Translations under genes and position numbers: made by a program
Notes under the pieces: model-generated
Told to the model about the DNA's origin: nothing
Database searches by the model: none
The model's input: only the letters and a program-made list of their open reading frames with translations
From: Pyxicephalus adspersus
Taxonomy: Eukaryota > Chordata > Amphibia > Anura > Pyxicephalidae
Direction: 5' to 3'
Assembly: GCF_032062135.1 (NCBI RefSeq)
Contig: NC_092859.1
Span: 93,689,064-93,753,063, forward strand
DNA length: 64,000 nt
Shown: positions 48,241 to 59,990 of the stretch, one piece after another
Layout: every line of letters begins with the position of its first letter
How positions within the stretch are numbered: position 1 is the first letter of the stretch

Positions 48241-49231
48241 TTATATTATTATTGTCCTAAATTAGTGACACTTTATCTACTACACATTACAGAGGTTTCT
48301 GCTATTTATATACTGACATATTGCTCTATCCCTTTAACATCAACTACACCAGGTGTTTGGCATATACTGACTGTTAGATATAAAACAGCTAGGTAAAATT
48401 AATTTACCATGCCAATATAAATCTTTCAAACGTAAGCTTGTACAGTTATATTATTTTTAAGCTGCATGTTCATATTCTTGAATAAGCCAAAGCATGACTA
48501 GTTCTCTTTAAATGTTAAATCTGATTGACTGTTCTAGGTTACTTACCCCTGCTCTTTACACTGCCCTGTTAAATAAATCTGCCATTCTTTCATTTATATA
48601 TTTTACTTTGTATGAGCCATAAATAAAATTGTGCTTTGGCCACTAGATGACACTATTATACCATGATAAAATGTAAAATTTCCCTGGCTTGTGACATCCA
48701 CCCTACAGTGCTTTAATTTAATGTGTCAAGAAAGCAAAAATATTCCATCTGTCCATATGCTTATGTGCAGAACGCATATCATTTCCAGCAATCATATGAA
48801 TACAATGTGACTAATTTATCTTCCTTTACAGCAAGGTTTGTAAACATGCATTCAGTCAAATTTAAACATTTGCATTTATTTTATTACCAAATATTTATTT
48901 TCCAATTTTTTAAATTAGTTTATTTCTTTTGTTTGTTGTCCATTTACTATTTATCATTGTAAATAAATGTAATAAAAATGTCTCTTTTCCAGCTTAGTAA
49001 TATTTTACCATGTGAACAGTGAAGTATCAATGCATAGAATGTAACTCTTTCCCATTTGTTGTTAGCATATTCTCATACAGCTGTTCACCTACATTGGAAT
49101 TGCTTGATGTAGCCAGTGCTATTTCTGTTGTAATATTTAGGGAAATAGAAACCACGTAGACAGTTTTATTGGCAGTATTCCCATCTAGCTAGAGGCAAAT
49201 CTATACTTAGCAAATCTATACTTATATCACA
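48241..49231. other. Unannotated stretch
   Basis: No gene or defined repeat recognised. Confidence 0.5.
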
Positions 49232-49233
49232 TA

Positions 49234-50754
49234 CAGCCATATAAAAAAAAGTATGTACATCCCACGGAAATTATTAACTTTTCTAATTTATTCATACAGA
49301 CATACATTAGATCTTCATTTATGCAGTCCCTACAGAAAAAGTTGATACACTTGAATGCACACATGAAGAATATTTGCCTTTTTAAAAAGATAATATTTGA
49401 AATATCAACAGATATAATGTACTGTATACTGTGTAAAAATTAGTATACCCTTGGCTCCATGAGCTGGTACTACCTCTGGCAATTTTTCTTGGCACTGTTA
49501 AACAAACCACTGTATGTTTGTAAAATTCCTTTAGTTACAATATGGGTGTGGGTTTCCATCTATGAACTGCCCATTTTTAGATACCCTATCCCCTCCTTTT
49601 TGGGTCATGCCTTAGTAAATTTGCTAGTCTGCCACAATTTTTTTTTAAGTTGCTGCCTTAACTTCAGTTTTTATAAGATGGCCTTACATTCTCATCCTGC
49701 TGAACTTGGTATAATATCTTACACGTTGATACGATGACTTATTGTTGACTCAATGGGCCTGATTTATTAAAGCTCACAGAGACTGGAGAAGATAGATTTT
49801 CATGTGAGAACCCAGGTGAATCACGAAACCTGGAATGGATTTTCTAAAAATCATTTAATATTAGGTGGCAAATTTTTGTAATCCTGGACCAGATTCATTC
49901 CAAGTCAGCTGTATCACCCAGATTTTCCCATCATAATATCTTCCCTAGTCTTGGAGGGGTGTAATACAAAACATCAGGCCCAATGACTGCAATCTGCCCA
50001 GATCCTGAAGCAGCTAAACATCTCCAAATTATAGCACTTCCATCATGCTTCACAGTTGATATGGGATTGTTCTCCTAAAATGCTGTCTTTGATTTTCTCC
50101 AGTTATAGACAACTTTTTTTTCATTCATCTGTTCACAGCATACTGTAGTCTTTCTCTGATGTTTGTTTTGGACAACAAAGTCCTCTCATTGGTAATTTGG
50201 TGCAATATCTTTCTAATTGAATTTGTGCCCTGCAATGAATTTTTGAGGACCTTCAAAAGTCTTTTAGCATCAAAGTTTATAAGCTGAATTTGCTTGGCTG
50301 GTGACTTCTGGATAAATTAGCAATTATTTTAAAATCTGTGCAGCTTGTAGAGGGTTTTCTTTAAGTTGGAATGATTGATATCAAATTTTTAAAATCCTAT
50401 GTCGAACTCATAGATATCAATCCCTCTTTTGAACTCAATATAATATATCAAACACATCAAGAGCAAAGAGGACAGCAGACCCTAGATATCTAAAAAAAGA
50501 CTTTTCCAACTACCATACTCCTCAAGGAGGTTGTTAATATTGTCACCTAATTTTGAAAACTAACTTCAGCTTGTGGTTGTAAATGCAGGGTTGTACTTTA
50601 CCACACAGATATACTTTTTTTAATTATGAGAATGAATATATAATGTTAATATTATAATGTGCCATTTGTGCATATGTCTCTTTTATTTTTTCAATCAAAT
50701 TTCAAAAAACAAGAAGTAATTTTTGTGAGGTTTACTAACTTTTTAATATAACTG
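49234..50754 (-). mobile_element. Tc1/mariner element with decayed transposase, carrying a MITE
   Basis: TA-flanked ends: CAGCCATATAAAAAAAAGT at 49234, and the inverse of CAGTTATATTAAAAAGT ending at 50754. Without the MITE 49755-49981 it is about 1.29 kb, the usual Tc1 length. On the minus strand near 50065-49985 the frame reads TVKHDGSAIIWRCLAASGSG, matching the Tc1 block HDGGSxMVWGCFxAxGxG just before the second catalytic aspartate. Stops and frameshifts are frequent, so it is dead. Confidence 0.8.
49755..49981. mobile_element. Palindromic MITE, copy D, inside Tc1
   Basis: GGGCCTGATTTATTAAAGCT to ACAAAACATCAGGCCC. The flanks are AAT on both sides (49752-49754 and 49982-49984). It breaks the Tc1 transposase right after the CFAASG block, so it is the younger insertion. 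Confidence 0.82.
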
Positions 50755-50756
50755 TA

Positions 50757-52859
50757 AAAAATATCATAATATTTTCACAGCAGCTTTTAAAGAACCCTAC
50801 ATTAAACACTTGTCTATAAGTTCTATTGCTAGATATGTTCAGATTGCAAGATCATAGATCTGCCTACAAGCAAAGCAAAACATAGGGCTGGTGGGCTCAC
50901 CTTTGGACAGCGCCAAAGACAAGCAGTCTTGCCAGGAATATGACCTCATGCATGTAAAAGGCTGCCAGCCAAATACAAATTCAAAGTATTTAAGAAATAC
51001 TTACCATGTATAAGTTTGAATAATCAGATCTCAGCTAGGTACTGGGTGACACATCAAGTGTAATCACAAAAAGAAACTAAAAAACAAAAAAAACATTCCT
51101 CTGTCTAATATATTATTGCCCCTGCTAAAATTACAGTAAACAGGAAAAGTCAATCCATTGAACAAGAGTTGTAAATTGTTAGGTAATTTTAATTTATTTA
51201 TGTTGCCATATAGTGGTATTCTGTTGAAAGTGCAGTTTCATATACTGTGGGTATCATGCATACTAAATAAAGTTGATTACCTTTTGAGTAAAATTTACTG
51301 ATAGATCTACCTTTGACTATTTTTAGTGGGTTCATTGCAACTACAGTGTTATGCAGTAGTTTAGGCAGGAATGTCAAGCATTGGAAGTTACTGTAAATAG
51401 AATGTTATTCATACCTTGCTAATGTATATTAATGTATAATAATATTTATATTTATTCATAAATCACATAAACCTATAAATAATTTGCCTAGTAGGTAGCT
51501 GAAGCTAGTATGGGGTTAGGTTGATACTGTGCAAACAAATGGTGGGGTATGTTACGTTAGTTCCTGCCTCGAATATCACTATTCTTCCATTTTGACTATT
51601 TATCCTGTTGTAGAATGAAGCTGTACATACATTTTAAAATATAAATAAATATAAAAAACTTAAGCTTGGCATAGGTCTTTAAATTGTAATACCACAATTG
51701 TTCTGTATTTGATAAATTTATCAGATATACCAGACTGATCACAACCTCCATTTTTTTGTATCAACATAGCACCCTTTCACACTTTATATATAACTGAAAA
51801 TGTTTTTGACTAGAGGTTCAATCCATTAAGTCTTGAGACTGTGAAATTTAAAACCTTAAGCCTTTCATTCTTTAGGTTACACATTGTTGAAGGTATGTTT
51901 TGGATCATCGCAATACATTAACTTCCAGCTTTTGTTAAAATCTAGTAATCTTTTCTTTGTGCACACAATATATTTATACGTCCCTGATTTCCTCTTTGGT
52001 CGGACCTAATCATGGAATATATTGCCAGACTGTAGGAGTGATATCTGACATTGGACATTGGTAAACTGTTACACAGAGTGTATTGACACTGTGGTGGAGA
52101 AGTGTTTGGCACTACATTTAGAAAAGAACAGATAGAATATGGCAACCAGACAATACCTAAGCAGAGCAGAGTAAGCTGTGAAATTAAACATTTGTCACTG
52201 TGTACTGAATAGACACCAGCAAAAATAAATTTTTGTTCTGGCCATGCTTAGGGCTTAAAGGCAAAACAAGTCATAGTAAGCATTTAGTACATTTACTAAT
52301 GCAAACTGCACCACAGATAGGAAGAGCTTCTTTAAGTGCAGCTTTGGGGGCAACATTTAAAAATAAAATTCCTGGTAGCAATTTTGGCCATGGATCTAGC
52401 GCTTTACTTCTGTGCACATTCTGTAAATAAAACTACACTCATTAATATTTTGCTTTTTTTAAAAATTAAAAATATAAATGAGCATCAGAATATTCATAAC
52501 ACGGTATTAGTTATCACTTAAGCAAGGTAAAATTGTTGCAAAGAAATAAAAACAGGTGGATTGACATCCATCCTGATTACATTATGTTTGAACCATATTG
52601 GATTATTACCACAAATTAAAAATAAAAAGTGAACACTAATAATGTAATGTTTGCTCCTCCATTAACTTAAATTTGTTCTCTCACTGCCATAAATACTGAT
52701 CTGTTGTTAAATATTTGTCTGAACCAGTTGGCTATTCTTATTCTCTGAAGACTATTTTTAATTAAACCATTTCTTTGTCCCACATATTTAATCTGTTCTC
52801 TGGCATTTTATATACAGGAGACCTTGCTCTAAAAGGTCAAACAATACAGTTATAAACAG
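50757..52859. other. Unannotated stretch
   Basis: No gene or defined repeat recognised. Confidence 0.5.
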
Positions 52860-53400
52860 ATAGAGATTAAAAGACCTCTCAAGCTATCACGAGATCTATG
52901 GAAAGCCATATACAAGTTGTGGTTTGCAGGCATGTGGCTTTGAATGCAAATTAATGTCTTCTAATGAATTAACCCCTCACCTATTGTTTTAATAACTTTT
53001 CAGATGACACAAATGGAAATTCTGAAAAGTGTCTACAGTGTTATATTTCTCAGTGTGACTTTTGAATGTGCAAAACAACAAAGCAAGCAAATAATTACAG
53101 ATAATGAGACAATATTTAGGGAACAATAGTTTGCAGTTAGCAAGGTTATTGCACAGAAAGAGAATGTAAAGTCACTCATCTTGATTGAAGCATATTTTTT
53201 TTGTCTAAGTAAATGCCTGGTGGTGCTGAATATTGTTTTATTGCTAGAACTTACAGCAGATAAGGCACTAATGGAAGTTATTAATATTTACTGTGACCTT
53301 ATCATGACTTTTTAATGATGAAAAGTAAGTGTAACTCATTTGTGGTTTAGTGACATCACAAACCTACATTTAAACATATTTGCATTTACTATATACTCTA
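52860..53400. other. Candidate conserved noncoding element
   Basis: Repeat-free, with TTGAATGCAAATTAATGTC (an octamer-like ATGCAAATTA word), TCTAATGAATTAACCCC, AATAATTACAGATAATGAG and TTGCACAGAAAGAG. Enhancer-like composition. Unverified. Confidence 0.28.
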
Positions 53401-53868
53401 AAATATCCTTCTAAAATATTCTACTTTGTACAGCAAGATAACTATAAATACAAAAGAAGAGTATATTGTGACTTTAGGCAATGGCTTCACTACAGCAGAG
53501 AATTTTCTTAGATAGATATGCAAATTAGCCTTTTCAAAATGTAATCCGCTCCGTTGTTTTCACTGGCAATGGAACCATTGTGTGCAGCATGTCTTCCCTC
53601 CAGCTCTTGAACAGAGGACACTGAGAGAGGTTGTGCATACATGTCCAACCAATGAATAATGTCTATGACCAGATGATGGTTGCCACTAAACTAAAGGCAC
53701 CAAGTAACATTTGTACTTTTAAATTACTTCTCTCTGAAGTGTGTCCTGAGTTCCCTCCACATTTCTAGATCCCTCCATTCACATTAAATAATACAGTATT
53801 CAATGCCTGAGTGCCCAATTCCTAGGCTGAACATTGCTAAAGAAGGGGGTGAGAAAGGATCTCCATAT
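53401..53868. other. Unannotated stretch
   Basis: No feature supported. Confidence 0.5.
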
Positions 53869-54145
53869 CCAAAGATCTCCTCCTCCGATAATCGGCTCAG
53901 GCCTCATCGTCCGAATAACCGTTCTGGTGAATCCACGGACGATGGACGTCGAACGAACGATCTTAATGGAAGGGAGAAAGCGCACAGAGGGTGCCGCTCC
54001 ATTGTTCTCCCCCTCCCCTCTCCATAGAACAGAATGGTGCTGCATGTACAGCTCTTGTTCGTGCATCGTGCAGTAGTTTGTCCTTGGAAAGGATGGTGAA
54101 AGATCCTTTCCAAGGACAATTATTGCATGGGTGTATGTAGCCTTA
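53869..54145 (-). mobile_element. CpG-rich MITE fragment with strong hairpin
   Basis: The right end GTGTATGTAGCCTTAGG resembles, inverted, AAGGCTACATACAC termini, similar in style to the 55032 element. The interior is CpG-rich (CATCGTCCGAATAACCG, GACGTCGAACGAACGATC). The left terminus is not found. A perfect 17-bp stem with an 8-base loop lies at 54078-54119. The overlapping frames of up to 134 codons are by-products. Confidence 0.55.
54078..54119. repeat. Perfect 17-bp hairpin
   Basis: TTGTCCTTGGAAAGGAT, loop GGTGAAAG, ATCCTTTCCAAGGACAA. Part of the MITE fragment. Confidence 0.92.
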
Positions 54146-54939
54146 GGACTTGAACAGCTAACATCACAGGTATGATCTCTCACTTTATGATGCCTGCTAT
54201 ACAAAGATAACTTATATTTATATTGTTTTATAACAATCTGCCACTAACAATTGAACAGTTTACTTACATTATCATGTTATATTAAGACTGAAATGGCATT
54301 CATATACAGTATTTATATATTTTTATAACATTCTTTCATTACTTAACAGAAAGAAAGGGGGTGACCTAATTCCAACAAGTATGCAGGTACAGTCTTTGAA
54401 GAGATACATTTAAAATAAAAAAAAACCTTTGTCAGATCCTCATGATATAACAAATGTCTAACAACTCAAAACCTTCAGACCAGGCATGCAAAAGAGATGA
54501 ATAAATAACACTCTTGTTATATAGACTGCTGTCCCTCATGGTAGCTGTCATGGTAGGCCTCTTCATCTCAGCAAAACTAGCAACATGTTTATATTGCGCA
54601 AGAGAAAGAAGAAAGTAGACAAGCTTCAGCCATAAATAGTTTACCACTTTGATCCCCAACAAGTATGCACATATGGTACGTCATGTCCAGTAATTATGAA
54701 GACATGGGAGCTTTTGGTCCAAATGAGAGCATAACGTAATCCAATGCTGATGCCCCTAAAGGCAGGGAAGCCACAAGTACACATGGTAGGAGGTATGGGA
54801 ACACCTTTACCCATCCTCCCACCACATGTACCTATTCCCCAATTCACAAAATTGTATCTCTAAATTCACATTCCTGAGTGTTTGTGTTTATTTAACTATT
54901 TTTTTTTTTACAGGTTATCCTACAAATACCTGATCCCTC
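54146..54939. other. Unannotated stretch
   Basis: No feature supported. Confidence 0.5.
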
Positions 54940-55031
54940 TTACTCTGTAACACACTTTCCAGCATAGTACTATTCAGATACATTTGCTACAAATTGTAAC
55001 AAATGTATCATATTACTGTGTTACAGAGTAA
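54940..55031. repeat. 92-base two-part foldback
   Basis: The outer arms TTACTCTGTAACACA (54940-54954) and TGTGTTACAGAGTAA (55017-55031) pair over 15 bases. The inner arms GATACATTTG (54977-54986) and CAAATGTATC (55000-55009) pair over 10. It ends exactly where the next MITE begins. Confidence 0.85.
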
Positions 55032-55457
55032 AGCTACGTACACACTTCCAATTAATATCGTTGGTAAACGAACGGCGAACGATCCTGCATGATATCTGCA
55101 AACGATCGTATAGCACCGATCCTGTACATACAGATAACGACACGATCGTTCTTAGATATTGTACACACAATAGATGCGATCGTTTGAACGATACAGGAAG
55201 TTACGTGCACCACAGGAACGTTCGTTCATCACGCATGCTCAGACCATGGACGATCAATGAACGATCGTACACACGAACGATGGTCAACGATCGTCGTCCA
55301 ATCCGATCCGCCGGTCCGGTCGTTCATTTCCAACGACTTTCCTCGTTCGTCGGCATTGTTGGTTACTTTTTTTACGAACGATTTTTGCCCAATCGATCGT
55401 TCGTCGTTCGTTCGTCGTTCATTTTGAACGATAAAAATTGGAAGTGTGTACGCAGCT
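55032..55457. mobile_element. CpG-rich MITE with TAA duplication
   Basis: The termini are AGCTACGTACACACTTCCAA and TTGGAAGTGTGTACGCAGCT. TAA flanks both ends (55029-55031 and 55458-55460), fitting the TWA preference of PIF/Harbinger. The interior is full of AACGATCGTT-type palindromes and CG steps (ACGATCGTACACACGAACGA, TCGATCGTTCGTCGTTCG). The 143-codon frame is a by-product. Confidence 0.82.
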
Positions 55458-55458
55458 T

Positions 55459-55659
55459 AAGAGATGATTGCTGCAGAGTTTGCAATCATTGAGAAGAGTG
55501 TGCGATCCTTGAGGAACTACAGGTTAATTAACCTGTAATGCCCAGGGAATCGTAGTGGAACTGCAGAGTTCATCTGTGACTGCAGGCGATCCCTGGGGCT
55601 CTAGAGGTTGAATGGGGATAAGTTTCCCCATTCATCACATCTAGTGCCCAGTGTATGGA
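55459..55659. other. Unannotated stretch
   Basis: No defined repeat. It continues into the hairpin cluster. Confidence 0.4.
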
Positions 55660-55950
55660 TAGAGAAACTGTGTTCTTGGATAAAGATAAAGAACACATAC
55701 CACTAGCAACAGCAATCAGGATCTCTGTTGCAGTCCTGTAGTATGTGTTCCTGGATAGAGTTTCTCTATCCAAGAAGACAGGATTCCTTGTGTTCTTGGA
55801 TAGTGAAACTCTATCCAAGAACACATTTCAACTAGTAAAGGGCTGCAAGAGCAATCTGATTGCTCTTGCACCCCTTAATAGTCCCTAAAAATAACCCAAA
55901 TTCTCCCACCATTGACTTCAATGGTGTTCGAATTAGGCATTCGATCACCC
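55660..55950. repeat. Cluster of related hairpins
   Basis: The phrase TGTTCTTGGATAG and its inverse CTATCCAAGAACA recur. A perfect 14-bp stem with a 7-base loop lies at 55790-55824 and a shorter one (GGATAGAG/CTCTATCC) at about 55753-55771. Downstream, ACCATTGACTTCAATGGT (about 55910-55927) is a near-palindrome common in frog repeats. Family not assigned. Confidence 0.65.
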
Positions 55951-58345
55951 GAACAAAATCTCACTATAAATATATATATATAGCAAAGACTAAACCCTAC
56001 GCAGAGGAAGTGACTGTGGACTATACAAACTAGAGAGACCTGTGGTACTCAAAATACCATAAATAGAGTATAGGATGTAACCTAGACAGTACAGCCGGAC
56101 CCTAACAGAATATAGTAAAAGAAATACACAACTTAGCATACATCAGGGGAAATAGTAAAAGATAAACAGTGAACATGGAGTACGAGCTAATAAAGTATCC
56201 ACATTATATCAGTTTTTTCAGAGTCTCTGGAAGGAGGATTCTGGTCTTGTATAGGTCTAACTTTAAAATTCTGTAGCTATGCTATGCTTGCCTGGAATTG
56301 GTCAGAATGAAGAGTCTGGCATAAGAATGGTACTCACATCCCTCTATAGTCCACTATTCAGCTGACTGGTGTGTCCCAAAGAAGATGAGTGTCCCAAAGC
56401 CCAGTGATGCTTCAAATATAAACCTAAAAAAAAAGATTGGCTAACCTATATTATCCACTTTCTCAGCCAATGTTACTGCATTCCTCTTGACCACATTTAC
56501 GTCAACTCATTCCTCTTCCCAGAAGTGGTAAAAATCTAGTATTTGGGTGCCAAGAAGAGAAGTTTGGCTATGCCCATCCCTGTGCCACACCCCACATGCA
56601 TATATATTGTAGCTTACATCAACTGCATGAAGAGCATCAATGGAAAAAAAATGTAAACACAACAGTCTTTGGAAGCCTAAAATGTCACCTATAAAAGGGT
56701 TGCCCCCAGAAAAAAAGATACAGAGAAATCTTCTAATGGGGACAAATTGTTTCAGGGACAACCCTGCCTTTGCATTCCTCTCAATAGTACTCATGTACAT
56801 ATGTAATTCATGTATTTGGCTTTTGGCAGGAGTTATGATAATATCAAGATGCTTTAATAGGAGGAAAACAGTGTGAAGCAGTCCACATCATTGACATTTC
56901 CATCCAGGCTGCCCTAGGTAACACCTAGATGTGATCCTGAGCCATCTACTCAAGTTTTAATGAATTGCGTGAGGTTCCTGGGCAGAAAGACAGAGGAGGA
57001 AGGAGCTAGATGGCACTTGACGTCCTTCAGTCAGGAATTGTGGTGGGTGCTATTTTGCTTGCTGCAGCTTCCTAGTCATCCTGTGGGAAGCTCACTGTGT
57101 ACAGAAATCAGATAGATCAGTTTCAGTTCAGGAGAGGAGCCTGCACAATTATGTGATACAGGAAGATAAGTGTGAAGTACTGGTTTTATTGTCTACAAAT
57201 AAAAACTAATAATTACTTATGTATTGAAGTGAATTCTTATATAGGTACAAATGACTAGCATATAATATTCAACTGTCTTTCAGAAGTAGAGTTGTCACAC
57301 TTAGGACTAAGGGACATCCCTTCTTAAAATGGCTCTATGTGAAACATAATTAGTTAGAATCACTTGTCTACTTTTCTTTTGCATTTCACATGAAATGTCA
57401 CACATCAACATCTGCATAAAAGTGCTAATTATATAATTAACATTTTTGAATGTGTGACATTGATACAATTTACTTTTTACTTGGTTAAGCTCATCAGCTA
57501 CACCTGTTTTGTGTCATTTAGTGTGAGCAAATTATGCTATAGGCTTAATTTGAAGTTGGTAAATGTGACAGAAAACACATGGAAGAAAATAATATCAAGG
57601 TACTAGAAGTATTTAGGTCATACATGAATGTCACAAGTTGAGTAGAATAATATGTATACTATACTTGTCCTGTGTCAACGTATTATCATATTGTCATGCC
57701 GAAAGGATTTAAAACCCTGTGATGACTTCAATAAACATGACTCCATGGGAAGTGCCAATGTAAAAAAAGGGTAACATAAAGAACAATGGCAATAACAATA
57801 GATGGCATAGTGTACAAATTAAGCTTCATGAAAGTAGAAAAGACAATGCACTATAATACAAACAATTCCAGTATGTACAAGTCTTTGGAGATAAAATGAT
57901 CTAATCATAAAGCATCTTACATCTTAGCTTACATCTAAACATTAAGTGTGAATAAGAATGGTTGACATAACACATGACAATAAGGGTGTGGGGGTAACAT
58001 TAGGAATGTAAAGCAGAAGCTTAGGTTTGTAAACTCTATAGGATATACACGCAATATCAGTAAACTAGCGTGGGCTCCCTGGGGGAGAGGACTAGTATGT
58101 CGCCTAAATATGTTTGAGGGGGATAGTAAGTAAGGTTCACAAGGTTCCCACATAGCCATACATTTTTCCATAATGTTTGTCGTACATATAACCAGACTGA
58201 TGCAAGCAGTAAGCATTATTATTTCAATCTCTTCTATTTATGATCAGATGTCATACTTAGAACTGTGGACAACTAACCAAATTGCTGATAAAATATCTGA
58301 CAAAATGTTTGGAATTTAGTTTAGTTACTCTTTATGCTTTATGCT
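55951..58345. other. Unannotated stretch
   Basis: No gene is supported. Frames at 56507-56876 and 57935-58216 show no domain. Confidence 0.5.
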
Positions 58346-58956
58346 TTAACCTCCTGGGCAGTTCATTTCTGTCTAGATTTACATGTCTAAAAGCAGTGCA
58401 TTGTCTTTGATGGAAATTTATTTTACAGTATAATATAATAGTATGAGTATAATAAATTTGGAAACACAAAATCGTGTCAAAATAATAAATTAAATGAATT
58501 AAAAAATACATTAAATATTAAACTTTGACTTGATTTTGTGTTTTAAACTTTATTATACTCATACTAATATATTATACTGTAAAATAATTTTTCATGAAAG
58601 AGAATGTACTGCTTTTAGACATATACATTCAATGTAATGCACTGAATATAGTTATTTTGTTTTGAATGCATAACAAAATAATTAGAAAATTCCTGCCGCG
58701 CCCCTAGCGGCGGCTGTATTCACCCACGTCACCTGGAACTCCTGGGGAACGTCAGCACACTCGTCGGGGGACAGATCAAGGAAGAGAATGGGGCCAGAGG
58801 ATGGCAGGACACTTGAGGACGCCGGAGGATGCAGATGGGGCCAGGTAAGTGTTTATCTTTTACTTTTTTGGCTACCCCGAGTGTGGCTCAGGGTTACCGC
58901 TTTCAGCAGGATTTTTACCCCGAGTCACATGCCAGGCTTACCGCTGGAGAGGTTAA
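58346..58956. mobile_element. piggyBac-like MITE, copy 4
   Basis: TTAA at 58346-58349 and 58953-58956. The termini are CCTCCTGGGCAGTTC and TTACCGCTGGAGAGG. An internal inverted repeat at about 58428-58585 (ACAGTATAATATAATAGTAT against ATATATTATACTGT) folds 55-60 bases per arm. The right part is GC-rich (CTGCCGCGCCCCTAGCGGCGG) with ACCCCGAGTCACAT, similar to the 2296 copy. Confidence 0.76.
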
Positions 58957-59200
58957 ATGCTATACATAGCCAAAGGCTGGTGCCTCAATTTCAAGCCTGC
59001 AACTTTACATTTTCCTATGTCACCTCCCCAAATGTGGCCTGCTTTTTGTACTGTGAACATAAATCGCCCCATCAAAAAAATTCTCTCTTATCTCTCTTAC
59101 GTATTAGGTTGATTGTATAATACAATAGAGCCTGACTGGCTTAGTGCTTGTTCACATAGTTCTGTCTCTCTGAAATATTTTGTCCTAACCTTAGCCAACC

Positions 59201-59985
59201 TGTAAGGAACTTACCCATCCTGCGAGCCCGCGGCGTCCCTGGGGATCCCAGCCGCAGAGGGAGAAGCTGCTGTAGCAGGCAGCATGGCCGAGGCTGCTGC
59301 CCTGCTCGCAGAGTGTCTCTCTCTGCAGGCGGAGGGATCCGTCCTGGCCAAACTACTGTTTAGCCAGGCGGCATCCCTTGCGTCTCTATGCATGTGGTTA
59401 CAGAAACTCCTGTTCTCAGCACTCCTTTGGATGTGCAAAGTAGTGCATGTCCTAGGGGTGCTGTGGGAAGAGGTGCGCGCACTACCATTCCTGCCTCTTG
59501 TACCCCCCGAGGGCGTGGCACTCGGCTGCCTCGCTGCGGGGCAGGAGATAGTTAGGTTGAATTGGCCGATTGGCCGCAGGGGATTTAGTCACCCTCCAAT
59601 CAAATGGCGCCAGGTGGTGCAAGGTCATTGGTCACTCTGGCCATTTAAGGAGAACCTGTCCTGACCACCATTGCCCGCTATAAGCCTCTGTGAACATAGT
59701 GTGCTTGGGTGCGTCCTTGTGTTGGTATATGCTAATCTCGTTTGTCATTTCCATAGCGACCTGGTCTGAAACCTTACTCTTGCCTGAACTCTGCCTGCCC
59801 TGACCTCGGATTGTTAGTGACCATTCTTGTCTGCTGCCTGCCCTGACCTCGGATTGTTCCTGACCTGCCTTTGCCTTACCCTTCTGTCCTATGCTTATCG
59901 GACTTAACCCTTGTCTTGTTTTATGACAATAATAAAACGTGATAAAAGGATATCTGGAGTTGGTTGTGTGCCCAGGCGCAATTCA
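59201..59985 (+). mobile_element. Solo LTR 2, same family as 46190
   Basis: It starts TGTAAGGAACTTACC and ends GGCGCAATTCA. CAACC flanks both sides (59196-59200 and 59986-59990). It shares long blocks with LTR 1 (CCCGAGGGCGTGGCACTCGG, GGCCATTTAAGGAGA, CCTCGGATTGTT twice). AATAAA is at 59931-59936. It is 785 bp, has no internal region and has its own duplication. It is therefore an independent insertion, not the other end of LTR 1. Confidence 0.9.
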
Positions 59986-59990
59986 CAACC

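Noticed and set aside
53800..54204. 134-codon minus frame
   Set aside because: It spans a CpG-rich MITE fragment and its hairpin, with no protein family resemblance.
55061..55492. 143-codon frame
   Set aside because: It is a product of the CpG-rich MITE; the sequence is repeated RS/ND-type residues from ACGATCGTT palindromes.
46190..59985. Reading the two LTRs as one 13.8-kb provirus
   Set aside because: Each LTR has its own exact 5-bp duplication, and the intervening 12 kb contains Tc1 and MITE elements rather than retroviral genes.
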